Of a DNA stretch of 64,000 nt, positions 1-10,620 are shown piece by piece. Under the pieces are notes generated by a model, which worked only from the letters and a program-made list of their open reading frames with translations, ran no database searches and had not been told where the DNA came from. Origin of the DNA: Trichobilharzia szidati (taxonomy: Eukaryota; Platyhelminthes; Trematoda; Strigeidida; Schistosomatidae). The number at the start of each line of letters is the position of its first letter. The stretch's first letter is position 1. The position numbers and the translations under genes are program-made. The DNA is taken from NCBI GenBank assembly GCA_944472155.2, contig OX235272.1, positions 10,648,354 through 10,712,353 of the forward strand, in the 5' to 3' direction.

Positions 1-300
1 AGGTACTTCTCACGATGGACTTTTAGTTAACTAATTTTGTTCTCCTTTACTTGATTTGTACTTGGAAAATTAGCTGGGCTGTGTAGATGCCTAACGACAC
101 CGTTGAGGTAATTTCGAGTTTTTGATATGGTATTATAGTTAAATGGTACCTTAGATTTTATTGCAAAATAACTGTCTTTTTCCTGTTGTTGGGGAATTTT
201 ATGACTGTGAGTAAGCAAATTCAAGGAAGTTTTGGTCATGGGAATGTGGAGATCGGTTTCCTGCGTTTAAACCATAACACATCAGTTTGGGTCGTTACAA
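1..300 (+). repeat. Dispersed repeat X, copy 1
   Basis: Positions about 170-300 align by eye with 56990-57130: both carry a block like 'gatcggtttcctgc' followed by a 'cataaca' block and 'gtttgggtcg'. No coding potential is recognised. X may be part of an LTR or an uncharacterised interspersed repeat. Confidence 0.45.
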
Positions 301-944
301 TCTTACTTAATTAGGGTAATAGTAGTAGTAGTAGCAGTGAGACTGAACATCAGTGGATCGACGGAAAATTGTCCACCGGTATCCGGCCACTGATGTGCAC
401 TCCAAAGCGTCGCTTAACTAGCAGTACGTAAGTCTGTTAAAGAGAGAAGAGTATGGGCGTGTAAGGCTAGAAATCTCACCTTCACCCGTGTAAGAAAGCT
501 AACACTACTGCTGCGAATGAAACTTCAAAACTCAGAGCATGAAACCATATGTCTCACTTGAGACGGAAAGGAGTGTATATATTTCGGTTGAGTGAAAATG
601 AATACACTATTGACTGACTAATTTGAGTGGCTGGGAAGTGATTAGGTCAATCAATAGTATCTACTGCCTAGATTTCAACGATCTAAATATCAAAGGTGAT
701 GTGAGTTTCGTTAGATACACACACACTGAAAAATTTGATAGGCATCATCTCAGGGTCAAGAAACTGGAAGATTAGCAAATGTAATAAGTTCAAATCATTA
801 TTTAGTTCAGGGAATCTTCAGGATCAACCTAAAAGCTTTCACAAAACTTATGTTCAGTCCTCAGAAACTGAAATTCGAAGCTTAATACGACAACTTAGTA
901 GTAGCAGTTATCGGGAAAAAGTTGGAGATATTAGGCAATATCAT
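301..944. other. No recognised gene or repeat
   Basis: AT-rich non-coding sequence. It contains a short (agt)n tract at about 320-336. Nothing else could be supported. Confidence 0.5.
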
Positions 945-1130
945 TGAGAGTAACATAGAGGAGATCACGTGTAAAGGAGATGAAAGTTTGCGGGCATTTA
1001 TGGAGCCAGACAGCTGAAAGTTATGGCGAATAATCGAGTGGAATAGAGATGTGCAGATGAAACTTTATGTTCCGCTTGGAACTCAAAGAATGAATAATAG
1101 TAATGACAGTATGAATAATAACACATTAAA
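945..1130 (+). mobile_element. RTE-like LINE, 3' fragment
   Basis: Resembles the 3' end of the RTE-like copies elsewhere in the window, with the 'gatcacgtgtaaaggagatgaaag' type block that recurs near 39370 and an AAT-rich tail. No reading frame survives. Confidence 0.5.
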
Positions 1131-1264
1131 TAGCTGTTTCACTGATTTGGGGCAAAGCGTTCTTCATTTTGTATAATGGCGTGTACACACATACCCTATT
1201 GACACTTGATTGTTAGGTAACCATTATTAAAGTCCAGGATATGTATTTATTAGTAATAATGGCT

Positions 1265-2075
1265 ATGATGGAGAAGATTTGTAGCTCAGGTGGATGATTT
1301 TCATGTAGTTGTCTTCTCTGAGCTGGCCCGCAAGGAAAGCACAAGAAAAATCGCCCTACCATATATAAAAGACATCTCAGAAATCACTGCAAGACTCTTC
1401 AAACTTTTAGGAAGTGATGTCACACACAAACCAATGAAATCATTCCACTCAGCTCTGTGTCAATCAAAAGACTCAATAGCGAAAGCAGATAAAACCAACA
1501 TCCTCTACAAAATAAGTTGTAACAACTGGGAAGAACACTACATTGGCTAAAGTGGACGACATCCCCTTCGTTTTTGTATCCATGATCACAAACCAGCCAT
1601 CAAAAGACATGACATCCACTCCCTCATATCGCTGCATACAGACAACCACGGACATATATTCTACTGGGACAATGTTCATATATTAGACAGAGGAAATACC
1701 AAGAATGCTAGAGAATTTTTAGAAGCCTGCCTGGTATTCCAGTTAATCGTCAATCAATAGATAAATTCACATAGACAGAATTTACCAATCCATAAGAAGA
1801 AGGTCTCATACACAAAGGGTCAAAGTCCAAGTCAAGGAAACAATCAATACCAATGCAAGTAGCCAAGAGGGTGTGAAAACGCGAAAACAGTCAGTCTTGA
1901 TGTTCAAGACTATCACCAGGAGAGATGACTCGTGGAAACTCGTGGAAAAATCAGAAAGCTCACTTCAAAGAACTGAAGTATGCGCTGAAGATGTCGCCTA
2001 GCAGGGCAATGAAAGCCTTGCAAATAAACCATCCGGTTAGCTCATAGGACACAACTACCTCAAAAAGTAATAATG
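1265..2075 (+). pseudogene. Penelope-like element fragment with GIY-YIG region
   Basis: Translation from about 1340 gives LPYIKDISEI, then NILYKISCNNWEEHYIG, then after one stop SGRHPLRFCIHDHK. This matches the linker and GIY-YIG endonuclease end of PLE proteins. The frame runs to about 1750 with one in-frame stop near 1548. Bases 1290-1325 are a weak inverted match to 2035-2070, a relic of the terminal inverted arrangement seen better at 12127-12800. The reverse transcriptase part is missing. Inactive fragment. Confidence 0.7.
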
Positions 2076-2339
2076 GCATAAATAGGCACTCTTGAAGTCG
2101 ATTCTTCTCTGTGTTAGTTTTATACTACTGGAATATTTCAGCTTAGGCTAACTGACTAAGTGAGTTGGGTTTTTTGCTCAACGTAAAAGTGCAGTAGTTT
2201 TCAACTTGACACACTTCATATCAACACCAAAAAAAGGCACTGAAGAACAGAACAAACGCAAAAAGAAAACTGTGACAAGCAGAAATGTGTGAGTGAAAAC
2301 GATTTTAAGGTAGACAACGAACACTCTCAGCACATTAAT
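2076..2339. other. No recognised feature
   Basis: AT-rich sequence between a PLE fragment and repeat Y. Nothing supported. Confidence 0.5.
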
Positions 2340-2600
2340 TCTCAGATTATAGAACCCTAGTCAAGCAGTCTGTATCTCCCTACGTGGCTGGCACACACCA
2401 ACAGTTAATAACTTTATGGAGCAGCTCAAGGTTTTGGTTTGACTGCTTCCTCAAATTTCTTCCCAGTGTGTCATCCGATGTTAGGCAACATTAGTCAACG
2501 AGGTTTGCAATAATTGGGCATGCGTAACACGCATTCTAAATATCTCAGTTGATGTTAGCTTCACAAACTCATCGATTTAAACACCGGATAGGTCAGGGAT
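2340..2600 (+). repeat. Dispersed repeat Y, copy 1
   Basis: Shares an ordered series of blocks with 25310-25590: 'tctccctacgtggct', a segment around 'tttggtttgac', and 'gatgttagcttca' followed by 'atcgatt'. Non-coding; family unknown. Confidence 0.4.
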
Positions 2601-2629
2601 AAATAGTCAGTTACTGCTCAGAAATACTT

Positions 2630-3055
2630 TCCTCTCAAGTTTCCGAGTTAGACCACGGATCGATATCAGTTAGAGAACCATTGAAAATCAAGCAGGGAGT
2701 ACTGTCAGACAGCTGTTTCATTCTAGCTTGGAATTCATCGGCAGTACACAGCTACCACCGGGGTTCGAACACAGAACCTTCTGGTTACAAGGCAAGCTCG
2801 TATACCATTCGGTCATTGGCATCCGATTCAATCGCTAGCCCATGGATTCTAACTTCTACCAATTCGTGATGCATTTAGCGCGACCATCAACCGATGTCAT
2901 TGGCAGGAAATCTATCCTCACTCCCGACTAGATGCACTTCACTGGTCACGACTTCTCAGTAGAACTCCAGAAAACTCCATCCTGTAGAAAGTCACTAGCG
3001 AGCATCACATTCATTTTCAAGAGTTTTGGTGTACAAGGATTTAATTAATTTCAAC
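2630..3055 (-). mobile_element. Family B ribozyme repeat, near one full unit
   Basis: In minus orientation it carries a tRNA-like head with a B-box (RC of 'ggggttcgaac' at 2760) and a decayed hammerhead at 2696-2747. The core reads CCGATGA instead of CTGANGA and stem I has an insertion, so it is predicted inactive. The two ends repeat a short block ('gttagaccac' near 2645, 'cttagatcac' near 3055) about 409 bp apart, so the insertion is slightly more than one unit. Confidence 0.7.
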
Positions 3056-4167
3056 TTAGATCACTTCCTCAGTTATACCCCGTAACTAGGGGGCTAAGGG
3101 TACATACCGTCGAAGTTTTCCAAAATAGTGCGCAACAGACTTCCAGTAGCGGTTCACTATGAAACTAGGTAGTAGTGAGTCCGAACCAGTAGCTCAATTG
3201 TGATAAACGTGCCAAGTAATGATGACAATGAAATGAGTCTCCACAAGGTTTATTACACATATTTATCAAAATTTCATACCTACGCTGACTGGTCATTTCA
3301 AAGTAACTAGTATGTGTTGTGTCTTTGATGATGTGAATACTGCATGAATTCTTTCAGTTAACAGTGCAATAGAGGCGGGGATCAAACTCGATGAATTGCC
3401 ATAACAATTCACTTTGAAATGATGTTAAAAAGTTGAAGACAAACAACAAGAAGATCTGAACTCATGTTTCGCACCTATTCACACTCTTCAACACGGCATA
3501 TCTGCAAACTTTTAGAAATCGAGGCCACAAATTAGTTATTTAGACGCAGTTTTAAGCTATTCGACTGCATTATTGGGTAACACAGGATTAACTCTGTACG
3601 GGGATGCCATTAACTTTCGACATTACAAATGCATCCCATTGACAACAACCAATAAGCGCGAATTTTATCTACAGGGCTTCCTGTCGGCTATCTCAAACCA
3701 TTTAACAAATTTTTCATATTCTTAAGTTAATACAGAATATATTCAGTTAAATAAACATAAAAAATTTTACTTCACACCTAACATAGTTTGGATATTTATT
3801 ATTATAACTATCTGTGTATGTGTGTGATTGGAGAACGATTTCCTGTCACAACAGTCAACTTATGCCGAAAAAGTGTTTTATCAAAATATTTACATTCTAA
3901 AATGAAAATATTTAGTGTGTATAAGTAAATATTTAAGTTATTTGGCGATAAAATACGTAATAGAACTAGCCAGAGTAAAACAAATGATATATGACTTGAC
4001 CATATTTAAACAAACAAACAAACAAATAATATTCATTGTCCAATGTTTATTTATCGCGCGTGTTTAAACTACCGACAGATTAAATTATTTTCCTCTTTTG
4101 GTCGACTTTATTAAACTTAACAGTAACTAAAATACAAGTAAGACATTTCTTAATAATTTAAAAATTC
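3056..4167. other. No gene; unclassified AT-rich sequence
   Basis: No coding frame or recognised element. It contains an (aaac)n tract near 4011-4026. At 3440-3500 the minus strand shows a hammerhead-like string discussed in the findings. Confidence 0.45.
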
Positions 4168-4312
4168 ATTTTCCATTCTGAGTGGAATATTGGAGGCTTT
4201 AAGTTTGCTTGGAAGTTTCATTAGAGGTAGTAACATTATTGTAATGGGGGTTGGGGTTCGCTAGCCTTACATGCCCACAACCTTTTCCTCTTTTCAATAG
4301 GTTATCATCGGT
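4168..4312 (-). mobile_element. Degenerate family D tRNA-headed repeat
   Basis: Similar in order to the minus-strand D copies at 26215 and 52490: a block like 'gtggaatattgg', then 'gaagtttcatta', then 'gctagcctta'. The tRNA-like head is lost. Confidence 0.4.
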
Positions 4313-4465
4313 AAGTAAATAAGGAGAAGATTAAGAGGGTGGGGGGGTCAGTTAGGACTCGAACTCCGTAACTAAGCAGTGACCTATGTCATGCGTCTAA
4401 TCTTTGGGTTGATACAGACTGAATCCGATCATTCAGCTTTGAAATATGACCAGTTATAGTATCCT

Positions 4466-6312
4466 CTGGATGATGCGACAGACAGAAAGTGGCGGGCAAC
4501 GAGGAAACAGGCATAAAATGGACCCACACAAAAACCATGGAGGATCTGAACTTCACCAATAATAAATGTCTGATTTCCAACGAACTGGAAGATATGCAAG
4601 TGAAAAGCAACAAGTTGACAAAAGAAGCATCCAGAGAAGATAGGCCTTCAGGTGAACACAGAGAAGATAGAGGTGATGAATATTCCTGACCAACAGCAAC
4701 ACCAACAGCAGCAACAGGCTACAATTAGCCAGCATAAATGGGAGAAATCTGGAAGAAGCAACCTTCTTCACCTACCCATCTACCTATCTACCTAACTGCG
4801 AAGCATCGTTTCAACTACAGGCTGACGGAACTGATGAGGACATCATCAAAGCAGCGAGGATCGAGAAATCAAGTCAAGCTTTCATTTCTCTCAAGTGTGT
4901 GGAGGAGATGAACAGCACTCAGCATGAAAATGAAAATAAGATGTGGATATTCAACTCCAATGTGAAGTCCGTCAGTGCTACTTACTATACGGATCAGAGA
5001 CTTGGCGCCGCTCCGCGTCACGAAGATCACTTCGAACAAACTACAGACCTTCATCAACATCTGTCTTCACTCGATACTTCGCGCGAGATCAAATGGCCAG
5101 AAAATATCAGAAATAGTGAGGGATCTCTGACAATGGATGAACCAACTCAGCAGGAACCGATTGTGCAAGAAATATGCAGGTAGAAATGGAGTTGGATTGG
5201 CTGGCCATTATTATTATTATATTATTATTTCCTTTAATTCCTAGAGGAACATAGGGCTTCAGCCATGCGTCTCCATTGCCTTCGGTTCTCTGCTAGAGTC
5301 TTCACCTAGCTCCAAGTTTGCCCACACGTTTTCATCTCCTCTTCACATGACCTCCTCCAAGTCACCCACCCTCGCACTGACGACCAACTCGCCGCTTCCC
5401 TTTCGGGTTCCACTCGAGCAATGGCTTGTCTAGTGATATCACTTGCTGGTTTCCTCAGAGTGTGTCCAATCCATCTCCATTTCTTCCTGCCTATTTGTTT
5501 CACGATCGGTTCCTGGTTGGTTCGCTCCCAGAGATCTTTGTTGCTGATCCTCTCCGGCCATTTGATCTTGAGTATTGAGCGAAGGCATTTGTTAATGAAG
5601 GTCTGTAGCTTGTTTGAGCTGCTCTTTGTGACACGCCAAGTCTCTGATCCGTATAGTAGTACTGACTTTACATTGGAGTTGAAAATACGGATCTTATTTT
5701 TGACGCTGAATGCTGTTGACCTCCACATAGACTTGAGAGAAATGAAAACTTGTCTTGCTTTTCCGATTCTGGCTTTGATATCCTCGTCAGTTCCTCCTGT
5801 AGTTGAGAAGATGCTTCCCAGGTAGGTGAAAGAAGTTGTTTCCTTCAGGTTCCTCCCATTTATGCTGATTGTTGTCTGTTGTTGCTGTTGATGTTGGCCA
5901 GGAAGCTTCATTACCTCTGTTTTGTCTATGTTCACTTGAAGTCCTATCTTTGCTGCTTCTTCTGCCAATTTGTTGCTTTTCACTTGCATATCTTCCAGTT
6001 TGTGGGAAATCAGACATATATCATCGGCGAAATCCAAATCCTCCTCCATGGCTGGCCATACTCTGAGAAAACAAACGATCATCAAGTGACATCACAAGCC
6101 AGGCCATCACTCGAGTGGCACCGAGGTGAATGGGAATCGGCGATTCGGTCGTCAATTCGATGGTGACATGGGGGAGTAGGTGATGTGAAGAAGAGATAGA
6201 AGCATGTGGGCAGACGTGGAGCCATGTGAAAACATTGTCAGAGAACCGAACGCAATGGAGACGTGCGGTTGAAGCCCTATTTGCCTCTAGGAATTAAAGG
6301 AAATAATAATGA
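4466..6312 (+). pseudogene. RTE-like LINE copy split by a nested copy
   Basis: This copy occupies 4466-5208 and 6060-6312. Translation gives reverse-transcriptase C-terminal strings such as 'ISNELEDMQVKSNKL' and a 3' end 'tctaggaattaaagg' followed by an AAT-rich tail. The YADD-equivalent is lost and there are several frameshifts. At 5208 it is interrupted by a minus-strand copy and resumes at 6060 after an 11-bp duplication. The 5' half is absent. Confidence 0.8.
5209..6048 (-). mobile_element. RTE-like LINE, 5'-truncated nested insertion
   Basis: A minus-strand insertion flanked by the direct repeat tggctggccat at 5198-5208 and 6049-6059. Its 3' end is a (taa)n tail. The open frame 5306-6085 is mostly element sequence; about its first 12 residues come from the host copy. 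It keeps the reverse-transcriptase motif LDFADDICLISHKLEDMQ, the 'FTYLGSI' block and the C-terminal '[18 protein letters not shown]' block. A TAG interrupts the C-terminus, where other copies read CAG (TGGAGCCAG). The endonuclease and N-terminal RT regions are missing. Confidence 0.85.
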
Positions 6313-6348
6313 TAGTATTAATATTATTCCCTACAGTGCTGCAAGATG

Positions 6349-6530
6349 TTGGCCGTGGGCACGAATAGCTTAGTGGTAATTTCTTGGACTTCAGCACTGG
6401 GTGATTTCAGTTCGAATCTTTCGGCGCGGTGCAGTTTAGATGGAAGACATGAGTCTCTTCAAAACTGCAGATACTCCTTGCTGGTTGATGAATGTCAACA
6501 AGCATCAAACCCTGGTCCACACTATCAAGG
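6349..6530 (+). mobile_element. Degenerate family C ribozyme repeat
   Basis: A tRNA-like head ('gaatagcttagtggtaat', then 'ttcgaatct') is followed by a decayed hammerhead near 6480-6525 whose core reads TTGATGA with an insertion. Matches the C copies at 15084 and 39660. Confidence 0.6.
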
Positions 6531-6759
6531 TGGTATGATTCAATGTCTTAAGCACTGTTTTTGCAGCCTGTGGATTGCGCGTTCGATTCCCACTCTAAAT
6601 AAGTATTACCTTTAAGTCTTACATGTTAGGTGTGACTCACACCTCTGATATATGTCTAAAATATTTTCACTCGTTTACATGACACAGCTTAATATTATGT
6701 GTAATGGTTCCAGAGGAATGTTCCAATGCTCTTCAGAAGGGTTTCGCCAGTCAACTGGT

Positions 6760-7190
6760 TGAGTTCATGGTGGTAAAATTTCACCATCGCAGTTTTTTCT
6801 GGAAATCGATATTGTTGACGTCATAGTATATGATCTACTTGGTACCATAAATGGTAATCAAAAGAAGAAGAAGCATAATCCCATCAAACTATGTACTACT
6901 AATCAATTGAAATGAGTAGTTGGATACTATTTATGCATCAACAAGTGCAAAACTTACTAGCTGGTCAGGTAGAAGTTATCTAAACTCCAGACAGTGAGAT
7001 TTCACTTCCTCGTCCTGCGTAAATTACACACCGAGAATTTCATCTCACATGTTACTACTAGGAGTCACAGGGTTTGAAATGATTCGTCTCTCTGAGTTGT
7101 GTCAAACCGGGTACACCGCTGATGAGCTCGGCCTTAAATGAGTCAGATGGCCATCTGGTATTTAGAACTCGTGCACTGTGGTAGTAGAGT
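6760..7190 (+). repeat. Family G repeat with hammerhead-like core
   Basis: Shares blocks with 15430-16030 ('caccatcgcag', 'tactactaatc', 'gaaatgagtagtt'). At 7111-7160 it reads GTACACCG, CTGATGA, GCTC, a loop, GAGT, then a damaged GAAA and TGGCCATC, TGGTAT. Stem I can form and the core is intact, but the GAAA strand is mutated. Confidence 0.5.
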
Positions 7191-7214
7191 ATAATTCTAT
7201 TATGGGTAAATTTA

Positions 7215-7455
7215 TTTTGATAAAGTCTCACAGTGTTGCACAGTAATATTTACTGATGACAAGGACAATTTATTACTGCTCATAATCATATCAAGGCATT
7301 ACTCACACAACTTTTTAACTTCGTTTATATAATTCCATCCTCATTTCTCATCGCTTGACTTGACTGGTGGAAGTATTCTCTATATTTCCGGTATGAGCGA
7401 TGAGTCATTCCTGCGGCACGCGTTGGGTGTAGACTGCATGAACAAGCATTCAGTA
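7215..7455 (+). repeat. Left arm of a long inverted repeat (PLE-associated)
   Basis: This segment is the reverse complement of 9570-9840 with scattered substitutions: for example 'atatttactgatga', 'catatcaaggca', 'cgcttgacttga' and 'gttgggtgtagac' occur here and inverted there. The space between the arms holds a PLE coding fragment and a younger RTE insertion. Inverted ends are typical of Penelope-like elements. Confidence 0.65.
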
Positions 7456-7469
7456 ATGTAACCTAACTA

Positions 7470-8942
7470 TTATTATTATTATTTCCTTTAGTTCCTAGAG
7501 GAACATAGGGCCTCAGCCATGCGTCTCCATTGCGTTCGGTTCTCTGCTAGAGTTTTCACCTGGCTCCAGGTCTGCCCACACGCTTTCAATTCCTCTTCAC
7601 ATGACCTCCTCCAGGTCACCCTTGGACGACCAACTCGTCGCTTCCCTTTCGGGTTTCACTCGAGCAATGGCTTGTCTAGTGATGTCACTTGATGGTTTCC
7701 TCAGAGAGTGGCCAATCCATCTCCATTTCTTCCTGCCAATTTGTTTCACAATCGGTTCCTGGTTGGTTCGCTCCCAGAGATCTTTGTTGCTGATCCTTTC
7801 CGGTCATCTGATCTTAAGTATTGAGCGAAGACATCTGTTAATGAAGGTCTGTAGCTTGTTTGAGGTGCTTTTTGTGACACGCCAAGTCTCTGATCCGTAT
7901 AGTAGTACTGACTTCACATTGAAGTTGAAAATCCCGATCTTATTTTTGACGCTGAATGCTGTTGACCTCCACACAGACTTGAGAGAAATGAAAACTTTTC
8001 TTGCTTTTCCGATGCTGGCTTTGATATCCTCGTCAGTTCCGCCTGTAGTTGAGACGATGCTTCCCAGGTAGGTGAAAGAAGTTGTTTCCTTCAGGTTCCT
8101 CCCATTTATGCTGATTGTTGTCGGTTGTTGTTGTTGTTGGTGTTGGCCAGGAAGCTTCATTACCTCTGTTTTGTCTATGTTCACTTGAAGTCCTATCTTT
8201 GCTGCTTCTTCTGCCAATTTGTTGCTTTTCACTTGCATATCTTCCAGTTTGTGGGAAACCAGACATATACCATCGGCGAAGTCGAGATCCTCCAAGTTTT
8301 TGTGTGAGTCCATTTTATGCCTGTTTCCTCATTGCCCGCTGTTTGTCGCATTATCCAATCTACTGCAATCAGGAAAATCATTGGCGATAGTAGGTAGCCA
8401 GCTTGTCTTACTCCTGTCTTCACTTCGAAGGATTCCGTGAGCTTCCCGTTGTGGATTACTTGGCATGCAGCGTTGTCATACAACTGTTGGATGAGATGTA
8501 TAATTGACGGTGGCACCCCGTAGTAGCGAAGTAGTTTCCAAATCACCTCTCGATCGACGCTGTCGAAGGCCTTTTCAAAGTCGATGAAGTTGAGATAGAG
8601 AGGTGACTGCCATTCCAGACTTTGTTCAATGATGATCCGTAGTGTGGCGATTTGATCAATACATGACTTGTTCCTCCTGAATCCAGCTTGTTCTGGTCGA
8701 AGTTTTTCATCCAGGGCTTGTTTGATCCTTTCCAGGATGATGCGGCTTAGTATTTTGCTTGGGATGGACAGGAGCATAATTCCGCACCAGTTCTTGCATT
8801 GACTTAAGTCTCCTTTCTTTGGTAGTTTGAATAGGTATCCTTACTTCCAGTCCTCGGGTACTTTGCCTTCTTTCCACACCTTCTCCAGTAGTGGCGTCAT
8901 CAAGTCTGCTGTTGTCTCTGGGTCCACTTTCAATGCTTCTGC
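7470..8942 (-). pseudogene. RTE-like LINE, 5'-truncated copy
   Basis: Flanked by a perfect 13-bp duplication, tgtaacctaacta, at 7457-7469 and 8943-8955, with a (taa)n 3' tail. The minus strand encodes reverse-transcriptase blocks: 'EQAGFRRNKSCIDQIATLR', 'FIDFEKAFDSVDREVIWKLL', 'LLSPMIFLIAVDWIMRQT', then in another frame 'LDFADGICLVSHKLEDMQ'. The catalytic FADD is changed to FADG and a frameshift lies near 8230-8310. It is the longest RT remnant in the window, about 490 codons. Most similar to the RTE-clade elements of schistosomes (SR2 type), by recall. Confidence 0.85.
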
Positions 8943-8955
8943 TGTAACCTAACTA

Positions 8956-9290
8956 ATCTAACCTAAATGATGAAATAAAACAGATAGAAGAAGCGTTGAT
9001 GTTAAATAACTAACTATCCTATAAAATTCATTTGGATGATCAGAAAAGGCCAAAAGCAAAATAAAAATAACTGTGAAACTAGTAATGATAACATAAATAA
9101 GAAAGAATATAAGGCATCTACTGTTATACCATATATGGAGGGGACATCTGAGACCCTACGTATGATTCTCAATAAAGAAGGAATCACGGTCGTGGCATTT
9201 AAACCTACAAACTCACTCAGGGACAAGTTCTGTAAGTTAAAGGACCCTGAAGGTTGACCCAATTATACAAAATAACATAATTTAAAAAAT
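8956..9290 (+). pseudogene. Penelope-like element linker fragment
   Basis: The plus-strand frame 9036-9257 reads STVIPYMEGTSETLRMILNK then EGITVVAFKPTNSLRD. This is the linker between the RT and GIY-YIG domains of PLE proteins and corresponds to ALPYIKDISEITARL at 1340. It lies inside the inverted-repeat arms 7215-7455 and 9570-9840. Confidence 0.65.
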
Positions 9291-9569
9291 ACTTTGCAAT
9301 GACTGTGAGTTAGGTCAACTACATAAGTAAGTCAAACTAGTAGATCGGAGGTAGTCAGATTGCCTGTCAGAACATGATCAGAATTTAGCTAATGTTAGAA
9401 TGACTGACCCCAAGAAGGTAAGTAATTTACAAAAAAAGCTGAGCAATCGCACTGCATGCATTAGCACACAACCACACAATAGGATGATGGGAGAGGGTTA
9501 AAATTCTAAAACGTAATATAGGTAGGTGGAGAGAGATAGACAGAGGTTGATTACTGAATCCTGCTTGGT

Positions 9570-9840
9570 TCATCGAGTCTACACCCAACACATGCAATAA
9601 GATGCAATGACTCATCAGTCATACTGGAAATATGCAAAATACTACTACCAATCAAGTCAAGCGGTGAAAAATAATGATGAAATTATATCAACGAAGTTAG
9701 AAAGTTGTGTGAGTGAGTAGTGCCTTGATATGATTGTGAGCAGTAATAATTTGTGTTCGACACGTGATCATCAGTAAATATTACTTACTGTATAAGAAAC
9801 ACTGTGAGACTTTTGTAAAAAGTTATATTGGTAAAGTCTC
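9570..9840 (-). repeat. Right arm of a long inverted repeat (PLE-associated)
   Basis: Reverse complement of 7215-7455. Subtracting the RTE insertion, the arms were originally about 640 bp apart. Confidence 0.65.
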
Positions 9841-10200
9841 AGCGAGATTGAAATGAGTAATTCCAACGTTCCGTTGGGCAATCTGGTCCGAACCATTCAG
9901 GGAAATTAATCGAAATTAACATAACAGAGGTTTATATACACAAGGAACATCATTTGTTTTTAAAAATTTGTCCAATCATGAGTCATTCAAAAAGTATCAA
10001 CAAGTATAGTAAACAAAATTTTATGAGCTGTGATCAAAATTTGACCTCGGACTTACAAATATTGGTCTACCTTTGTTAAACACTTTAAACAGAGTGTGTA
10101 TGTGTGTGTGGGTGAACAGTTGTAAAACATTTCTTAACGTTTCCATAAGAAGATATGGACAGTCGAGAATTTTGACCAAGTATTAATAATTAGTGATACA
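9841..10200. other. No recognised feature
   Basis: AT-rich sequence with a short (gt)n tract near 10096-10112. Nothing else supported. Confidence 0.5.
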
Positions 10201-10208
10201 TATCCATT

Positions 10209-10218
10209 TTTATTTATT
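10209..10218 (-). promoter_or_regulatory. Overlapping poly(A) signals
   Basis: On the minus strand two overlapping AATAAA hexamers start about 13-20 nt after the TAG at 10233-10231. This placement suits a 3' terminal exon with a very short 3' UTR, though AATAAA is common in AT-rich DNA. Confidence 0.4.
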
Positions 10219-10230
10219 AATAAGGATTTC

Positions 10231-10595
10231 CTATGCATCAGCTAACATCACGCCTTCATGTCTGTTCACACTGTTAATATCAAGAATTTTATGATTAGAC
10301 GTATTTTCAAAATTATGGTGTTTAGGATTAGAGTTTAATAGAAGCACCGTGTCGGACTTATTGCTTTGTCTTCTTTCTGAAGATTGAGCTGCTTTATTCG
10401 ACCTACTGGAGTTGTCAGGTGACTCGACAGCTACGGATTTTGGGATATGCATTATGTTGCAGACAACGGAGAGTGAAAACACGATGAATGTGCCAGTTAC
10501 ACAGACAAACCATATGCACGTTTGGAGAGCATTCTCCCATTGAACTACCCAATAACTAGTCAAATTATGCATATGCGTATTTTGAATATCGTTCA
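10231..10595 (-). CDS. Candidate terminal exon: transmembrane helix plus cytoplasmic tail
   Basis: The minus-strand open segment encodes a tryptophan-containing juxtamembrane stretch (SYWVVQWEN), one hydrophobic helix of about 25 residues (ALQTCIWFVCVTGTFIVFSL and onward), then a polar, serine- and lysine-rich tail of about 70 residues ending at TAG 10233-10231. A TGA lies in frame just upstream of the first ATG, so either this is a separate short gene or an exon entered through an acceptor. Acceptors that keep the frame are AG 10597-10596 (poor pyrimidine tract; phase fits the integrin donor at 58535) and AG 10557-10556 (phase does not fit directly). Length, topology and position fit the missing end of the integrin alpha gene 48 kb upstream, but the usual GFFKR tail motif is not present. 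It could be another single-pass protein, or a chance frame. Confidence 0.4.
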
Positions 10596-10620
10596 CTTGT
10601 GGTATTGATACATTCAACAT

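Noticed and set aside
5421..5825. 134-codon plus-strand frame over the minus RTE copy; likewise 7601-8071
   Set aside because: Antisense shadow of the reverse-transcriptase frame; both copies show it because the sequences are related.
8943..8970. Telomere-like 'taacctaactaatctaaccta'
   Set aside because: Too short and irregular for telomeric DNA; part of it is the RTE target duplication.
7215..9840. Cut-and-paste DNA transposon with long terminal inverted repeats
   Set aside because: No transposase coding was seen; the loop contains a PLE linker, so PLE inverted ends explain it better.
10231..10620. Integrin GFFKR motif in the candidate tail
   Set aside because: Searched by eye after the hydrophobic helix; the sequence there is NIMHIPKSV, so the motif cannot be claimed.
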